Assembly (NCBI GenBank): GCA_035406685.1
Contig: DAONLM010000005.1
Span: forward strand, 1-35,853
DNA from: DAONLM01 sp035406685
Lineage (GTDB): Bacteria > Spirochaetota > GWE2-31-10 > MWDO01
DNA length: 35,853 nt
Direction of reading: 5' to 3'
This document shows, in pieces, positions 1 to 8,571 of this stretch. Under the pieces are notes generated by a model. That model was not told the DNA's origin. It searched no databases and saw nothing but the letters and a program-made list of their open reading frames with translations. Position 1 is the first letter of the stretch; every line of letters starts with the position of its first letter. Both the position numbers and the translations under genes were made by a program.

Positions 1-2
1 TA

Positions 3-341
3 AATTTTGTATTTGTTTATACCCACTGTCATTTTATTATAAGACCCAAAAGAGGAGAAAATCTATCAAAAATAATGCAGTGGTTACTGGGCACATTTGC
101 TGTTAGATATAACAAAAAGTTAAAAATAAGAGGAAAGGTATGGTTTGATAGATTTAAGAGTGAAGTAATAGAAAAAATTGAGGATTTTGTAAGAAGTTTT
201 AAGAGGGTAAATGATAATCTAAAGAAAAATAACATACAGGAAGCATTAGAAAATTATATTTTCTGTGGTATTTTTTATTTTAAGAATAAAAATTTTGAAT
301 TTCTTGATAGATTATCTCTATTACTGGAATTTTTGATATGA
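3..341 (+). CDS. IS200-like/RAYT-type transposase, 5'-truncated by window edge, probably inactive
   Basis: The frame is open from the left edge, so the start lies outside the window; about 112 C-terminal residues are visible. Family Y1_Tnp (HUH single-strand transposases, REP-associated tyrosine transposases). The His-hydrophobic-His motif is seen as THCHF (bases 21-35), followed by RPKRGENLSKIMQWL and by a conserved RYNKK...GKVWFDRFKSE stretch. Aligned from memory to relatives reading F..FxYIxxNPVKA, this protein reads FVRSFKRVNDNLKK: the nucleophilic Tyr position is Arg (bases 204-206) and the following NP is NL. That suggests a dead or domesticated copy. It precedes flgC, where flgB is normally found. 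No REP-like hairpins were seen beside it. Family assignment is fairly sure; loss of activity is inferred. Confidence 0.75.
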   Translation, partial: NFVFVYTHCHFIIRPKRGENLSKIMQWLLGTFAVRYNKKLKIRGKVWFDRFKSEVIEKIEDFVRSFKRVNDNLKKNNIQEALENYIFCGIFYFKNKNFEFLDRLSLLLEFLI

Positions 342-389
342 AATAAAAATTATTAGTTAAAAACTTTTTGCTCTATATAAAAAAATTCT

Positions 390-415
390 TAAAAAAAATA
401 AAATAAAACCGATAA
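390..415 (+). promoter_or_regulatory. Candidate sigma-28 (FliA/WhiG-type) promoter of the flgC operon
   Basis: TAAA at 390-393 and ACCGATAA at 408-415 are separated by 14 bases. This resembles the flagellar sigma-28 pattern TAAA-N15-GCCGATAA, one base short in spacing and with a non-ideal -35. Transcription would begin near 422, just ahead of the GGAGG at 424-428. A weak sigma-70-like alternative is TTAGTT-17-TATAAA ending near 380. Assignment is by pattern only. Confidence 0.4.
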
Positions 416-434
416 AAAATAATGGAGGAATGTT

Positions 435-890
435 ATGGGGCTTTTTTCAACTATTGATATTGCTGGGACAGGGCTTTCAGCCCAGAGATTAAGAATGGAT
501 GTTATAAGTAATAATATTGCTAATGTAAATACTACAAGAACAGTTGATGGTAAGGTCTTTAGAAGATCAAATGTTATTTTAAGACCAAGAAATGACGAAA
601 GAGTTTACAAATCACCATTTTTACCAGAAAGGCTCAAGACACCACCGGGTAATGGCGTAAAGGTAGTAGAGATAAGAGAGGATACCAGTCCTTCAAGATT
701 GGTTTATGATCCAGATCATCCAGACGCAATAAAAAGTGGTCCTAAAAAAGGTTATGTTGAGTATCCCAATGTAAATATTGTTACAGAGATGGTAGATATG
801 ATAAGTGCTACCCGTGCTTATGAGGCAAATGTTTCAAGTATTCAGAATAGTAAGGCAATGTTTGCTAAGGCACTTGAAATAGGAAGATAA
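435..890 (+). CDS. flgC: Flagellar basal-body rod protein FlgC
   Basis: FlgC is a proximal rod subunit exported by the flagellar type III system. The 151-residue length is typical. The N-terminus has the rod-protein signature (DIAGTGLSAQRLRMDVISNN, then IANVNT). The C-terminus has the matching helical segment (PNVNIVTEMVDMISATRAYE). GGAGG at 424-428 supports this ATG; the ATG at 430 is too close to the SD and out of frame. It is the first gene of the run to flbB. flgB, its usual partner, is not directly upstream within the window. Confidence 0.95.
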   Translation: MGLFSTIDIAGTGLSAQRLRMDVISNNIANVNTTRTVDGKVFRRSNVILRPRNDERVYKSPFLPERLKTPPGNGVKVVEIREDTSPSRLVYDPDHPDAIKSGPKKGYVEYPNVNIVTEMVDMISATRAYEANVSSIQNSKAMFAKALEIGR

Positions 891-966
891 AATTTTTAAA
901 TTTTTTAAAAAAAATGTTGCAATGAATAAAAAAAATTTATATATATAAAGAAAGGGGAGGGATAAA

Positions 967-1299
967 ATGGATATTTTATCTATTGATAAATTAAAAGGTG
1001 ATTTAATCAATCTTAAAGTTACCAATGAAAGACACATTGGTGGCGAGGCTCCAAAGTCAAATAGTAGTGACAAAATTACAGATAGTTTTGCCAATCTTTT
1101 AAAAGATGCTATTGGTAATGTAAATGATCTTGAAAACAAAGCCATAGAGTTAACAAATCAGATGGCTGTAAATCCAGAGAGTGTGGATATTCATGATGTT
1201 CAGATTGCAGCAGAAGAGGCTGAGATGGCTATTCTTTTTACAAAAGGTATTGTTGATAGAGTAATTAGATCTTATAAAGAAATTATTAATTTAAGATAG
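967..1299 (+). CDS. fliE: Flagellar hook-basal body complex protein FliE
   Basis: FliE links the MS-ring/export gate to the rod. The protein has 110 residues, the usual size. The C-terminal half carries the family pattern: FANLLKDAIGNVNDLENKA, then an AVNPE-type turn, then VDIHDVQIAAEEAEMAILF and a closing VDRVIRSYKEI. The N-terminal 40 residues are variable and polar. A strong SD (GGGGAGGG, near 953-961) precedes the ATG. It lies 76 bases after flgC in the same operon. Confidence 0.93.
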   Translation: MDILSIDKLKGDLINLKVTNERHIGGEAPKSNSSDKITDSFANLLKDAIGNVNDLENKAIELTNQMAVNPESVDIHDVQIAAEEAEMAILFTKGIVDRVIRSYKEIINLR

Positions 1300-1405
1300 T
1301 TTTTTTATCCCTCCCTTTTAATTGTTTATTTTATCAATTTTTTATTTAGAAAGAATATATTTTTACGATAATATATATAATAAATAAAAACTGGGGGGGA
1401 TTTAT

Positions 1406-3112
1406 ATGCCAGAATTTTTAAAAAAAATCTTTGAAAACATCAAAAACATCTGGGGAAAATTAACTTTAACACAAAAGTTAATTGGTGGGGGAGTTTTACT
1501 TGCTGCTATTGCGGGTATAATAATTCTTATTGTTCTTAATTCTTCCACCGCTGGTGTTCCTCTTTTTACTCAAAAAATATCAGAAGCAGATTTTGACAGA
1601 ATTACCACACGATTAAAAGAGTTAAAGATAGGTTTTACCACAAAAGATAAAACGACAATTCTTGTAAAGAATAAAAATGAAAAGAATAAGGCAATCATGC
1701 TTTTGGCACAGGAAGGGAGTATGCCTAAAGGAAAATATTCCTTCCTTGATATAATTCAATCAAAGAATATAACATCATCTAAATTTCAAAACAATATTCA
1801 GTTAAGAGCAGCACTTGAAGGTAAATTAGAAGAGTTATTAAGGGCTTCTGAATTGATAGATGATGCTGATGTCTCTTTTACAATGCCAGAAGAGAGTATA
1901 TATTTAAGTGAAAAATCCCCGGTTAGAGTTGCTGTAATGTTAACCCCTGCATATGGAGTTGATTTAAGAGAGAATAAAAAGGCTATTAAGGGTATTCAGG
2001 AACTTGTTGTAAATTCCATAGATAGAGCAGAGCCAGAATATGTGACTATTACTGATAATTATGGCATAAAGTTGAATGACTTTTCCGATGAAGAGGAGAT
2101 AAATGATTTAAAAAAGACAAAAGAGAATCTTAAAGTAAGGGCAGAAATGATAGAGACATATTCTAAAAAGATCTATAATGCAATGACAAAGATGATAGAT
2201 CCAGATAGAATTTCTATTTTAGTAGATGTCTCAATGAATTTTGATAAAATGAAAGAGAATAGAACTGAAATTTTACCTGTTGTATTAAAAGAAGACGATC
2301 CAGCAACTCCTTATGATGATGGTGAAAGAAAGTATTCTGTAACAATCTCAAAAAGAACAACTAATGAGACATTCGAAGGGCCAAACTGGATACCAGAAGG
2401 TCCTCCTGGTTTTGATGAGAATGTGCCACCAGCGTATAAAGGGGCACTTGAACAGATGACAAAATATGTAAAGAATGATGAGATCCTTAATGAGGTAACT
2501 GGTGAGTCAAAGAAAGAGATAGTAAAAGATCCGTGGGAGATAACAAAGATAACTGCATCTGTTGCTGTGGATGGAACATGGGAGATTGAATATGATAGTA
2601 AGGGTAAGCCAGTTTTAAATCCAGATGGAAGTAGAAAGAGAAAATATATACCAGTTTCAAAAGAGGAGTTAAAGACATTAAAAGGGTTTGTGGAGCAGGG
2701 TATAGGTTATAGTATTGAAAGAAACGATAAGGTTGAAGTTTATGAATATCCAAAAGATAGAAAAGCACAATTTGCCATGGAAGATGCAAAATGGAGAAGA
2801 AAACAACAGACTACTATTATATTACTTGTTGGCTTAATTTCTTTGATTGTTTTGATAATATTGACAATTATTTATAGATTGATTGCTAAAGAGATAGAGA
2901 GAAGAAAGAGATTGAGAGAAGAGGAGCTTGCAAGACAGCATCAACTTGCAAGAGAGATGGCCTTGAAGAGTGCTGAAGAAGAGGGTGTAGAAGTAGAAAT
3001 GTCGCTTGAAGATAAGGCAAGATTGGAGATGCAGGAAAATGCTGTAAACATGGCAAAAGAACATCCAGAAGATGTTGCTCAGGTTATAAGAACCTGGCTT
3101 TCAGAGGAGTAA
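1406..3112 (+). CDS. fliF: Flagellar MS-ring protein FliF
   Basis: FliF forms the membrane MS ring on which the switch and export gate are built. At 568 residues it is full length. A first membrane segment lies around residues 24-46 (LIGGGVLLAAIAGIIILIVL), followed by ring-building motifs including GVPLFTQKISEADFD and the segment QNNIQLRAALEGKLEELLRA. The second membrane helix is near 470-492 (TTIILLVGLISLIVLIILTI). The C-terminal tail PEDVAQVIRTWLSEE is the FliG-binding motif. The SD is GGGGGGA just before the ATG. The 106-base gap upstream contains an ACGATAA sequence, but no convincing promoter. Confidence 0.96.
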   Translation: MPEFLKKIFENIKNIWGKLTLTQKLIGGGVLLAAIAGIIILIVLNSSTAGVPLFTQKISEADFDRITTRLKELKIGFTTKDKTTILVKNKNEKNKAIMLLAQEGSMPKGKYSFLDIIQSKNITSSKFQNNIQLRAALEGKLEELLRASELIDDADVSFTMPEESIYLSEKSPVRVAVMLTPAYGVDLRENKKAIKGIQELVVNSIDRAEPEYVTITDNYGIKLNDFSDEEEINDLKKTKENLKVRAEMIETYSKKIYNAMTKMIDPDRISILVDVSMNFDKMKENRTEILPVVLKEDDPATPYDDGERKYSVTISKRTTNETFEGPNWIPEGPPGFDENVPPAYKGALEQMTKYVKNDEILNEVTGESKKEIVKDPWEITKITASVAVDGTWEIEYDSKGKPVLNPDGSRKRKYIPVSKEELKTLKGFVEQGIGYSIERNDKVEVYEYPKDRKAQFAMEDAKWRRKQQTTIILLVGLISLIVLIILTIIYRLIAKEIERRKRLREEELARQHQLAREMALKSAEEEGVEVEMSLEDKARLEMQENAVNMAKEHPEDVAQVIRTWLSEE

Positions 3113-3218
3113 AAATTATTGTTTTTTTAAAAAAATTGAATTTTTTTGATAAAATGTTGTTATTTTTAGAAAAATATATTAAATTTATTAATAAGATTTT
3201 TATTTGAAGGGGTAGCTT

Positions 3219-4319
3219 ATGTCTGATAAAAAGACAGAACATACAGAAAAAAAAGAGACTGAGAGCACTAGTAGTAGCAGTAGATTTAAATCTACTAGTA
3301 GTAAAAGTTCTTCTCATAAAAAAACTCTTTCTGGAAGACAGAAAGCTGCTATATTTCTTGTAACACTGGGAAGTGAGGTCTCTGCTGAGATTTTTAAACA
3401 TTTAAGAGATGATGAGATAGAGCAACTTACATTTGAAATAGCAAGAATAGATGTGGTAGAGCCAGAGGATAGAGACAAGGTTCTTATGGAATTTCAAGAA
3501 TTAATGATGGCAAAAGACTTTATTACCTCTGGTGGTATTGATTATGCAAAGGAGTTACTCGAAAAGGCACTTGGCTCACAACGAGCAACAGAAATTATAA
3601 ACAAATTGACTTCAAGTTTACAGACAAGGCCATTTGATACAATTAAAAAGACAGATCCTGCTCATCTATTAAACTTTATTCAAAATGAGCATCCTCAGAC
3701 AATAGCACTTATTCTGGCTTATCTGGATTCGAGTAAGGCTTCTATGATTTTGAGTCAGTTACCACATGAGATTCAATCGGATGTTGCTAAGAGAATAGCA
3801 ACAATGGATAGAACATCACCGGATGTTTTAAAAGAGGTTGAAAGGGTTCTTGAGAAAAAACTTTCAACTCTTGCGAGTGAGGATTTTACTGCTGCTGGTG
3901 GTATTGATACTATAGTAGAGATATTAAACCTTGTAGATAGATCAACAGAGAGGACTATTTTGGAGACACTTGAAGAAGAAGACCCAGATCTTGCAGAAGA
4001 GATCAAGAGAAGAATGTTTGTATTCGAAGATATTGTACTTCTTGGAGACAAAGATATACAGAAAGTATTGCGTGAGGTTGATTCTACTGAGCTTGCCAAG
4101 GCATTAAAAGGTGTTAATTCTGAAGTTCAGGATAAGATATTTAAGAATATGTCGAAAAGAGCTGCTGCTGTATTAAAAGAGGATATGGATTTTATGGGAC
4201 CTATAAGATTAAAGGATGTAGAAGAGGCTCAACAGAAGATAGTAGCAATTATAAGAAGATTAGAAGACAGTGGGGATATTGTTGTTGCAAGAGCTGGAGA
4301 AGAGGAACTTGTTGTTTAA
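3219..4319 (+). CDS. fliG: Flagellar motor switch protein FliG
   Basis: FliG is the switch-complex protein that contacts the stator. It has 366 residues, somewhat longer than usual because of a Ser/Lys/Thr-rich N-terminal tail of about 33 residues before the conserved GRQKAAIFLVTLG. The middle domain has the EHPQTIALILAYL motif. The C-terminal torque region has LREVDSTELAKALKG and the ending MGPIRLKDVEEAQQKIV. Position in the flgC-flbB operon matches the FliG2 locus of other spirochaetes, which often carry a second fliG elsewhere. SD GAAGGGG precedes the ATG. The tail's role is unknown. Confidence 0.96.
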   Translation: MSDKKTEHTEKKETESTSSSSRFKSTSSKSSSHKKTLSGRQKAAIFLVTLGSEVSAEIFKHLRDDEIEQLTFEIARIDVVEPEDRDKVLMEFQELMMAKDFITSGGIDYAKELLEKALGSQRATEIINKLTSSLQTRPFDTIKKTDPAHLLNFIQNEHPQTIALILAYLDSSKASMILSQLPHEIQSDVAKRIATMDRTSPDVLKEVERVLEKKLSTLASEDFTAAGGIDTIVEILNLVDRSTERTILETLEEEDPDLAEEIKRRMFVFEDIVLLGDKDIQKVLREVDSTELAKALKGVNSEVQDKIFKNMSKRAAAVLKEDMDFMGPIRLKDVEEAQQKIVAIIRRLEDSGDIVVARAGEEELVV

Positions 4320-4374
4320 GATATATTTTGATTATTCAAAGAGTTAAAAATAGTTTGATGTCAAGGAGGAAATT

Positions 4375-5316
4375 TTGGCAAAGAATGTTTTTAAGAGCAT
4401 GGAGATATTACCTGCTCCTACAAAAATTTCTATAGATACTCCGGATTTTAATAGAAAGGTAAAAAAAGAGAGTGATGAGGATATATTAAAGATTTTAGGT
4501 GGGAAAAGTATTGAAGAGATTAAGGCAGAAAAGGAGAGGCTTGAGAAAGAGATTCAGGAATTAGATGAGATTATTAAAAAAAAGACTGATCAGGCTCAAA
4601 TGGAAGCAGAGCAGATACTAGAAAATGCAAGAGTTGAATCAAATAGAATAATAAAAAGGGAGACAGATAGAGCTCAAATTTTAAAACAGGAGGCTTTGGA
4701 CGAAAAAGAGAGAATTATAAGAGAGGCTTACGAAGAGGCAAATAGAATTAAGCAACAGGCAGAAGAGGAAGCAGAGAAACTTAAAAAAGAGGCTATAAAG
4801 AGAGGGATGGAACAGGGCTATAAAGATGGGTATGAGTCTGAGGCAAAAGAGGTAAGAAGATTAGTTGAAAGAATTCAGATAATATTAAATGCAGCAATTG
4901 AAAAGAGAAATGAGATATTTATCGAGACAGAACAACAGATAATTAATTTAGTCTTATTAATTGCTAAGAAGGTCATTAAGGTTATTTCTGAGAATCAGAA
5001 GAATGTTGTCATCAATAATATTGTTCAGGCATTAAGAAAACTCAAATCAAGAGGCGAGGTTGCAATAAGGGTAAATCTTGCAGATTTGGAGCTTACCACA
5101 GAGCATAAGAAGGATTTTATAGAGATGGTTGAAGGAGTTAAGTCAATTAAGATACTGGAAGATTCTACTGTTGATAGGGGCGGATGTATAATAGAGACAG
5201 ACTTTGGTTCAATCGATGCTCGTATTTCTAGTCAATTACATGAAATTGAGGATAGGATTGTTGAACTTATGCCTATTCAGAGTAAAGGTAAACAGGATAT
5301 GAGTAATCCAGTTTAA
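4375..5316 (+). CDS. fliH: Flagellar assembly protein FliH (TTG start)
   Basis: FliH binds and restrains the export ATPase FliI and links it to the C-ring. This 313-residue protein has a long Glu/Lys-rich coiled coil at about residues 38-145 and a C-terminal V-ATPase E-subunit-like domain (IIKVISENQKNVVINNIVQAL, with GGCIIETDFGSIDARIS near the end). The start is taken as TTG because AAGGAGGA at 4363-4370 lies 5 bases upstream of it; the next in-frame ATG is residue 9. It is longer than many FliH proteins, mostly in the coiled coil. It sits between fliG and fliI, the usual order. Confidence 0.9.
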   Translation: MAKNVFKSMEILPAPTKISIDTPDFNRKVKKESDEDILKILGGKSIEEIKAEKERLEKEIQELDEIIKKKTDQAQMEAEQILENARVESNRIIKRETDRAQILKQEALDEKERIIREAYEEANRIKQQAEEEAEKLKKEAIKRGMEQGYKDGYESEAKEVRRLVERIQIILNAAIEKRNEIFIETEQQIINLVLLIAKKVIKVISENQKNVVINNIVQALRKLKSRGEVAIRVNLADLELTTEHKKDFIEMVEGVKSIKILEDSTVDRGGCIIETDFGSIDARISSQLHEIEDRIVELMPIQSKGKQDMSNPV

Positions 5317-5357
5317 TAATAATTTTTGTATTTTAAAAAAGGGGAGGGGGATGTTTT

Positions 5358-6761
5358 ATGTCAGGCGAAACTCTATTAACTATTGATATTGAGAAATATA
5401 ATAAGGCATTAGAAGATTTAGAACCAATCAAATTTACTGGAAAAGTTACAAGAGTCTCTGGCCTTACAATAGAATCCTGTGGACCAAAGGCTGTCATAGG
5501 TGAGATGTGTAGGATAATTCTTTCGAGTGGTAAGGTGATAAATGGAGAGGTAGTAGCACTTGAAAAAGATAAGACAATAATTATACCTTATGATGAGATG
5601 GAAGGTGTGGAGATAGGTGATATAGTAGTAGCAAGTGGTGAGCAATTATCTGTTTACGTAGGGGAGCATCTTTTAGGTAGAGTTCTCGATGGGCTTGGTA
5701 AAGATTATGATGGAAAAGGTGGAATTGGCTCTGGTCTAAGATATCCAGTCTTTAGGCTTCCCAGTGATGCGATGAAGAGGCAGATAATAAAAGAGCCAAT
5801 AGTAACTGGTATAAAAGCAATAGATGGATTTTTAACAGTTGGTAAAGGACAGAGAATAGGTATATTTTCTGGTAGTGGTGTGGGTAAATCTACCCTTCTT
5901 GGCATGATAGCAAGAAATTCAAAGGCTGATGTAAATGTTATTGCTTTAATAGGTGAAAGAAGTAGAGAGTTAAAAGAATTTATAAATTATGATCTTGGAA
6001 GTGAAGGCTTAAAAAGATCGGTTATTGTCTTTGCAAGTTCAAATAAGAATGCTCTCTGTAGAGTAAGAGGGGCTTATGTTGCAACGGCTATTGCAGAATA
6101 TTTTAGAGATATGGGTAAAGATGTTATTCTTATGATGGATTCTTTAACAAGATTTGCAATGGCACAGAGAGAGATAGGATTGGCATCAGGAGAACCAGCA
6201 ACTTCAAGAGGATATACACCTTCTGTATTTACTCTATTACCAAAATTGCTTGAAAGAGCTGGAACAGGAGAAAAAGGGAGTATTACTGGTTTTTATACTG
6301 TTCTTGTAGAAGGTGATGATATTGATGAACCAATTAGCGATGCTGTAAGAGGGATTCTTGATGGTCATATTGTTTTGACAAGAGAGTTAGCATTAAAGAA
6401 TCATTTTCCAGCCATAGATATTCTTGCATCTATTTCAAGATTAATGCTTAAGATTACAACCCTTGAACATAGAGAAAAGGTTGGTATTTTGAGAGAATTA
6501 ATGGCAACATATAAGAATTATGAAGACATGATAAGTGTTGGTGCTTATGCAAGAGGTTCAAATCCAAAGGTTGATGCAGCAATTGATTTAAAAGATAAGA
6601 TTGATAAATTTTTAATTCAGAAAATAGAAGAAGGCTTTTCTTATGAGGAGACTCTTAATGCAATAGATGAAATAATAGCAAATCTTGAATCCGATAATGA
6701 ATTTGAAGAAGAGGGTAGTAGAGAAGAAAATTTTATGGATGAGGTCTCTTTTTTAGGATAG
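5358..6761 (+). CDS. fliI: Flagellum-specific export ATPase FliI
   Basis: FliI is a hexameric ATPase, related to the F1 beta subunit, that energises type III export of flagellar parts. Walker A is SGSGVGKS at residues 171-178. Walker B is DVILMMDS near 256-263, followed by the FliI/SctN signature ASGEPATSRGYTPSVFTLLP. Length is 467 residues, including a short acidic C-terminal extension. The start follows a G-rich SD (GGGGAGGGGG at 5341-5350). The next gene starts 8 bases after its stop. Confidence 0.97.
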   Translation: MSGETLLTIDIEKYNKALEDLEPIKFTGKVTRVSGLTIESCGPKAVIGEMCRIILSSGKVINGEVVALEKDKTIIIPYDEMEGVEIGDIVVASGEQLSVYVGEHLLGRVLDGLGKDYDGKGGIGSGLRYPVFRLPSDAMKRQIIKEPIVTGIKAIDGFLTVGKGQRIGIFSGSGVGKSTLLGMIARNSKADVNVIALIGERSRELKEFINYDLGSEGLKRSVIVFASSNKNALCRVRGAYVATAIAEYFRDMGKDVILMMDSLTRFAMAQREIGLASGEPATSRGYTPSVFTLLPKLLERAGTGEKGSITGFYTVLVEGDDIDEPISDAVRGILDGHIVLTRELALKNHFPAIDILASISRLMLKITTLEHREKVGILRELMATYKNYEDMISVGAYARGSNPKVDAAIDLKDKIDKFLIQKIEEGFSYEETLNAIDEIIANLESDNEFEEEGSREENFMDEVSFLG

Positions 6762-6768
6762 ATAGAAT

Positions 6769-7221
6769 ATGAAAAAATTTAAATTTAAATTTGATGTTTT
6801 GTTAAGGATAAAAGAGGAAAAGGAGAAAAAGGCAAAAGAGAGGTATGGCTTTGCTTTGCAAAAAAAGAGTGCTCTTGAGATAGAGAATAATAATTTAAAA
6901 AAAGAGTTAATTAATTATGAAAATAGATATTTAAAAGATAAAAAGAGTGGGGATATCTTAAATTATAATGATCTTTTTATTGAAGATAATTATGGTAAGG
7001 GGATTGATTTAAGAATTGCTGAAAATAAAAAGAGAATAAATGAGATAGAAGAGGAACTTGTAAAGTTAAAGGAAGAACTTGTTGAGGCAATGAAAGAGAG
7101 AAAGATGTTTGAGAAGTTAAAAGAGAGAAAAGAGAAGGCATATAATAAAAAAGTTAAAAAGATTGTTGAAAAGAGAATCGAAGAAATTTCGATTCTTCAT
7201 TATAAAAATAGAGAGAGATAG
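6769..7221 (+). CDS. fliJ: Flagellar export chaperone FliJ
   Basis: The 150-residue protein is almost wholly charged helix, predicted to form an antiparallel coiled coil. It begins MKKFKFKFDVLLRIKEEKE, the typical FliJ opening. FliJ acts as the central stalk of the FliI ring and as an escort in type III export. Identity rests on coiled-coil character, size and position directly after fliI, since the family has little conserved sequence. The SD is weak (AGGA at the fliI stop), suggesting translational coupling. Confidence 0.85.
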   Translation: MKKFKFKFDVLLRIKEEKEKKAKERYGFALQKKSALEIENNNLKKELINYENRYLKDKKSGDILNYNDLFIEDNYGKGIDLRIAENKKRINEIEEELVKLKEELVEAMKERKMFEKLKERKEKAYNKKVKKIVEKRIEEISILHYKNRER

Positions 7222-7231
7222 GAGGGGATAT

Positions 7232-7840
7232 ATGATAGACGGAATTCAAAATATTTATAATAGAATTAATGAGATTAAAAAAGGGGCGAATAATCTTCAA
7301 AATACTTTAAAACCAGAGGCGGTAAAGGAGTTTGAAGAGAAATTTAAGGAGATGAAAAATAATTTAAATAAGACAGAAAAAAAAGAGAGTTATCATCCAT
7401 TTGTTAGTAAAAAAGAAAAAGAAATGGATTTAATAGTTGAAGAGGATAATAAAGATATTATACAATCCAAAATAGATTCTGCAATAAAGAAGGCTTCAAA
7501 GAAATATAATGTTTCTGAGGATTTGATAAGAGCAGTTATAAGTATAGAGTCTGGATATGATGTTTATAGTGTCTCGAGAACAGGTGCAATGGGTTTAATG
7601 CAATTAATGCCAAAGACAGCATTAGAACTTGGTGTTGAAAAACCATTTGATATTGAGGAAAATATACTTGGCGGAACAAAATATTTAAAAATGATGCTTG
7701 ATAAATATAATAACGATCTGGATAAGGCTCTTGCAGCTTATAACGCTGGTCCTCATAATGTTGATGCTGCTAATGGCATTCCAGATATTGAAGAGACAAA
7801 AAAATATGTTAAATTGGTTAAAAAACAATTATTAAAATAG
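7232..7840 (+). CDS. Flagellar-locus lytic transglycosylase (SLT domain), no signal peptide
   Basis: The protein has 202 residues if it starts at the ATG preceded by GGAGGGG (7221-7227). A longer frame runs back into fliJ but lacks such a site. The C-terminal half is a Slt/goose-lysozyme-type domain: catalytic Glu106 in AVISIESGYD, then SRTGAMGLMQLMPKTA and LAAYNAGPHNVD. It would cleave peptidoglycan. The N-terminal 90 residues are helical and charged, with no Sec signal. Because it lies inside the flagellar export operon, secretion by the flagellar system to open the wall for the rod is a reasonable inference, as for the FlgJ muramidase of proteobacteria. Confidence 0.88.
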   Translation: MIDGIQNIYNRINEIKKGANNLQNTLKPEAVKEFEEKFKEMKNNLNKTEKKESYHPFVSKKEKEMDLIVEEDNKDIIQSKIDSAIKKASKKYNVSEDLIRAVISIESGYDVYSVSRTGAMGLMQLMPKTALELGVEKPFDIEENILGGTKYLKMMLDKYNNDLDKALAAYNAGPHNVDAANGIPDIEETKKYVKLVKKQLLK

Positions 7841-7849
7841 GATACTTAT

Positions 7850-8524
7850 ATGGCAGTCTATTCTCAGAGTGATAGAAAAAAAATAATTTTGTTATTATTG
7901 TTTATTATTGTCTTAATTATTGCTGGCCTCATTATAATTGATTTTACTGCTTCTATACTGGGTGTTTATCTTCCACTACCAGGGCTTGATATTATTAAGA
8001 GTGTCTCTTTAAAGAAAAAGATAAAACAGAGTGAAAATCCCTATTTACTTGAAAGAGAAGAATTGGCAAAAGAGAAAGAAAGATTACTTCTTGTTGAGGA
8101 GAAATTGATAAATAGGGAAAAAGAGATTTCTGAAAAGGAGATAAGTGCTGATAAGAAGTTAGAACTATTAAAAGAAAAGGAAAAAGAGATAGAGAAAAAA
8201 AGAGAATTGCTTGAATATAGAGAAAAGCAGACCATGGATAGAGAGAAAAACATAAGAGAACAGGCTGTAAAACTTTATAATATGCCACCAAATGATGCAG
8301 TTGTTATTTTGGAGAAACAGACAGAAGAGGATATTGTTGATATTTTAAGAGCAATTGATAGTTATAGTGAAGAATTGGGGAGAGTATCTACTTCTCCTTA
8401 TTTATTAAAACTTCTTAATGATAAAAATCAACAGAAGGCTGCAAATGTTTTGAGAAAATTTCAATATACTTCCCCAGAGAAAAAGACAAGTGTTGAACAA
8501 CTGGAAGAAAATGAATTACCATAA
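7850..8524 (+). CDS. flbB: FlbB-like periplasmic flagellar collar protein
   Basis: The protein has 224 residues. A single membrane segment lies at about residues 10-35. A long Glu/Lys coiled coil follows (about 62-142). The C-terminus is a small MgtE-N/MotE-like domain, with NAVV-type sequence MPPNDAVVILEKQTEEDIVD and ending in ANVLRKFQ. This layout and the position just after fliI-fliJ match FlbB, the spirochaete-specific protein that anchors collar assembly and helps organise stators. AGGA lies shortly before the ATG, and the gap to the previous gene is 9 bases. It is the last gene of the flagellar run in this window; flbC, flgD and motAB do not follow. Confidence 0.8.
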   Translation: MAVYSQSDRKKIILLLLFIIVLIIAGLIIIDFTASILGVYLPLPGLDIIKSVSLKKKIKQSENPYLLEREELAKEKERLLLVEEKLINREKEISEKEISADKKLELLKEKEKEIEKKRELLEYREKQTMDREKNIREQAVKLYNMPPNDAVVILEKQTEEDIVDILRAIDSYSEELGRVSTSPYLLKLLNDKNQQKAANVLRKFQYTSPEKKTSVEQLEENELP

Positions 8525-8571
8525 TTTAAGATAATTTAATTTTTTTATAAAATCTATGTTATTTTATATAT

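Noticed and set aside
1364..1371. TACGATAA upstream of fliF as a second sigma-28 promoter
   Set aside because: The matching -35 position reads TTTAGAAA, with no TAAA at suitable spacing, and the gene is inside an operon.
3113..3218. Terminator between fliF and fliG
   Set aside because: Only T-run/A-run pairing is present, and the gene order indicates one operon.
7163..7231. Upstream extension of the lytic transglycosylase frame into fliJ
   Set aside because: The 23 extra codons are the fliJ sequence read in another frame; the GGAGGGG before 7232 marks the start.
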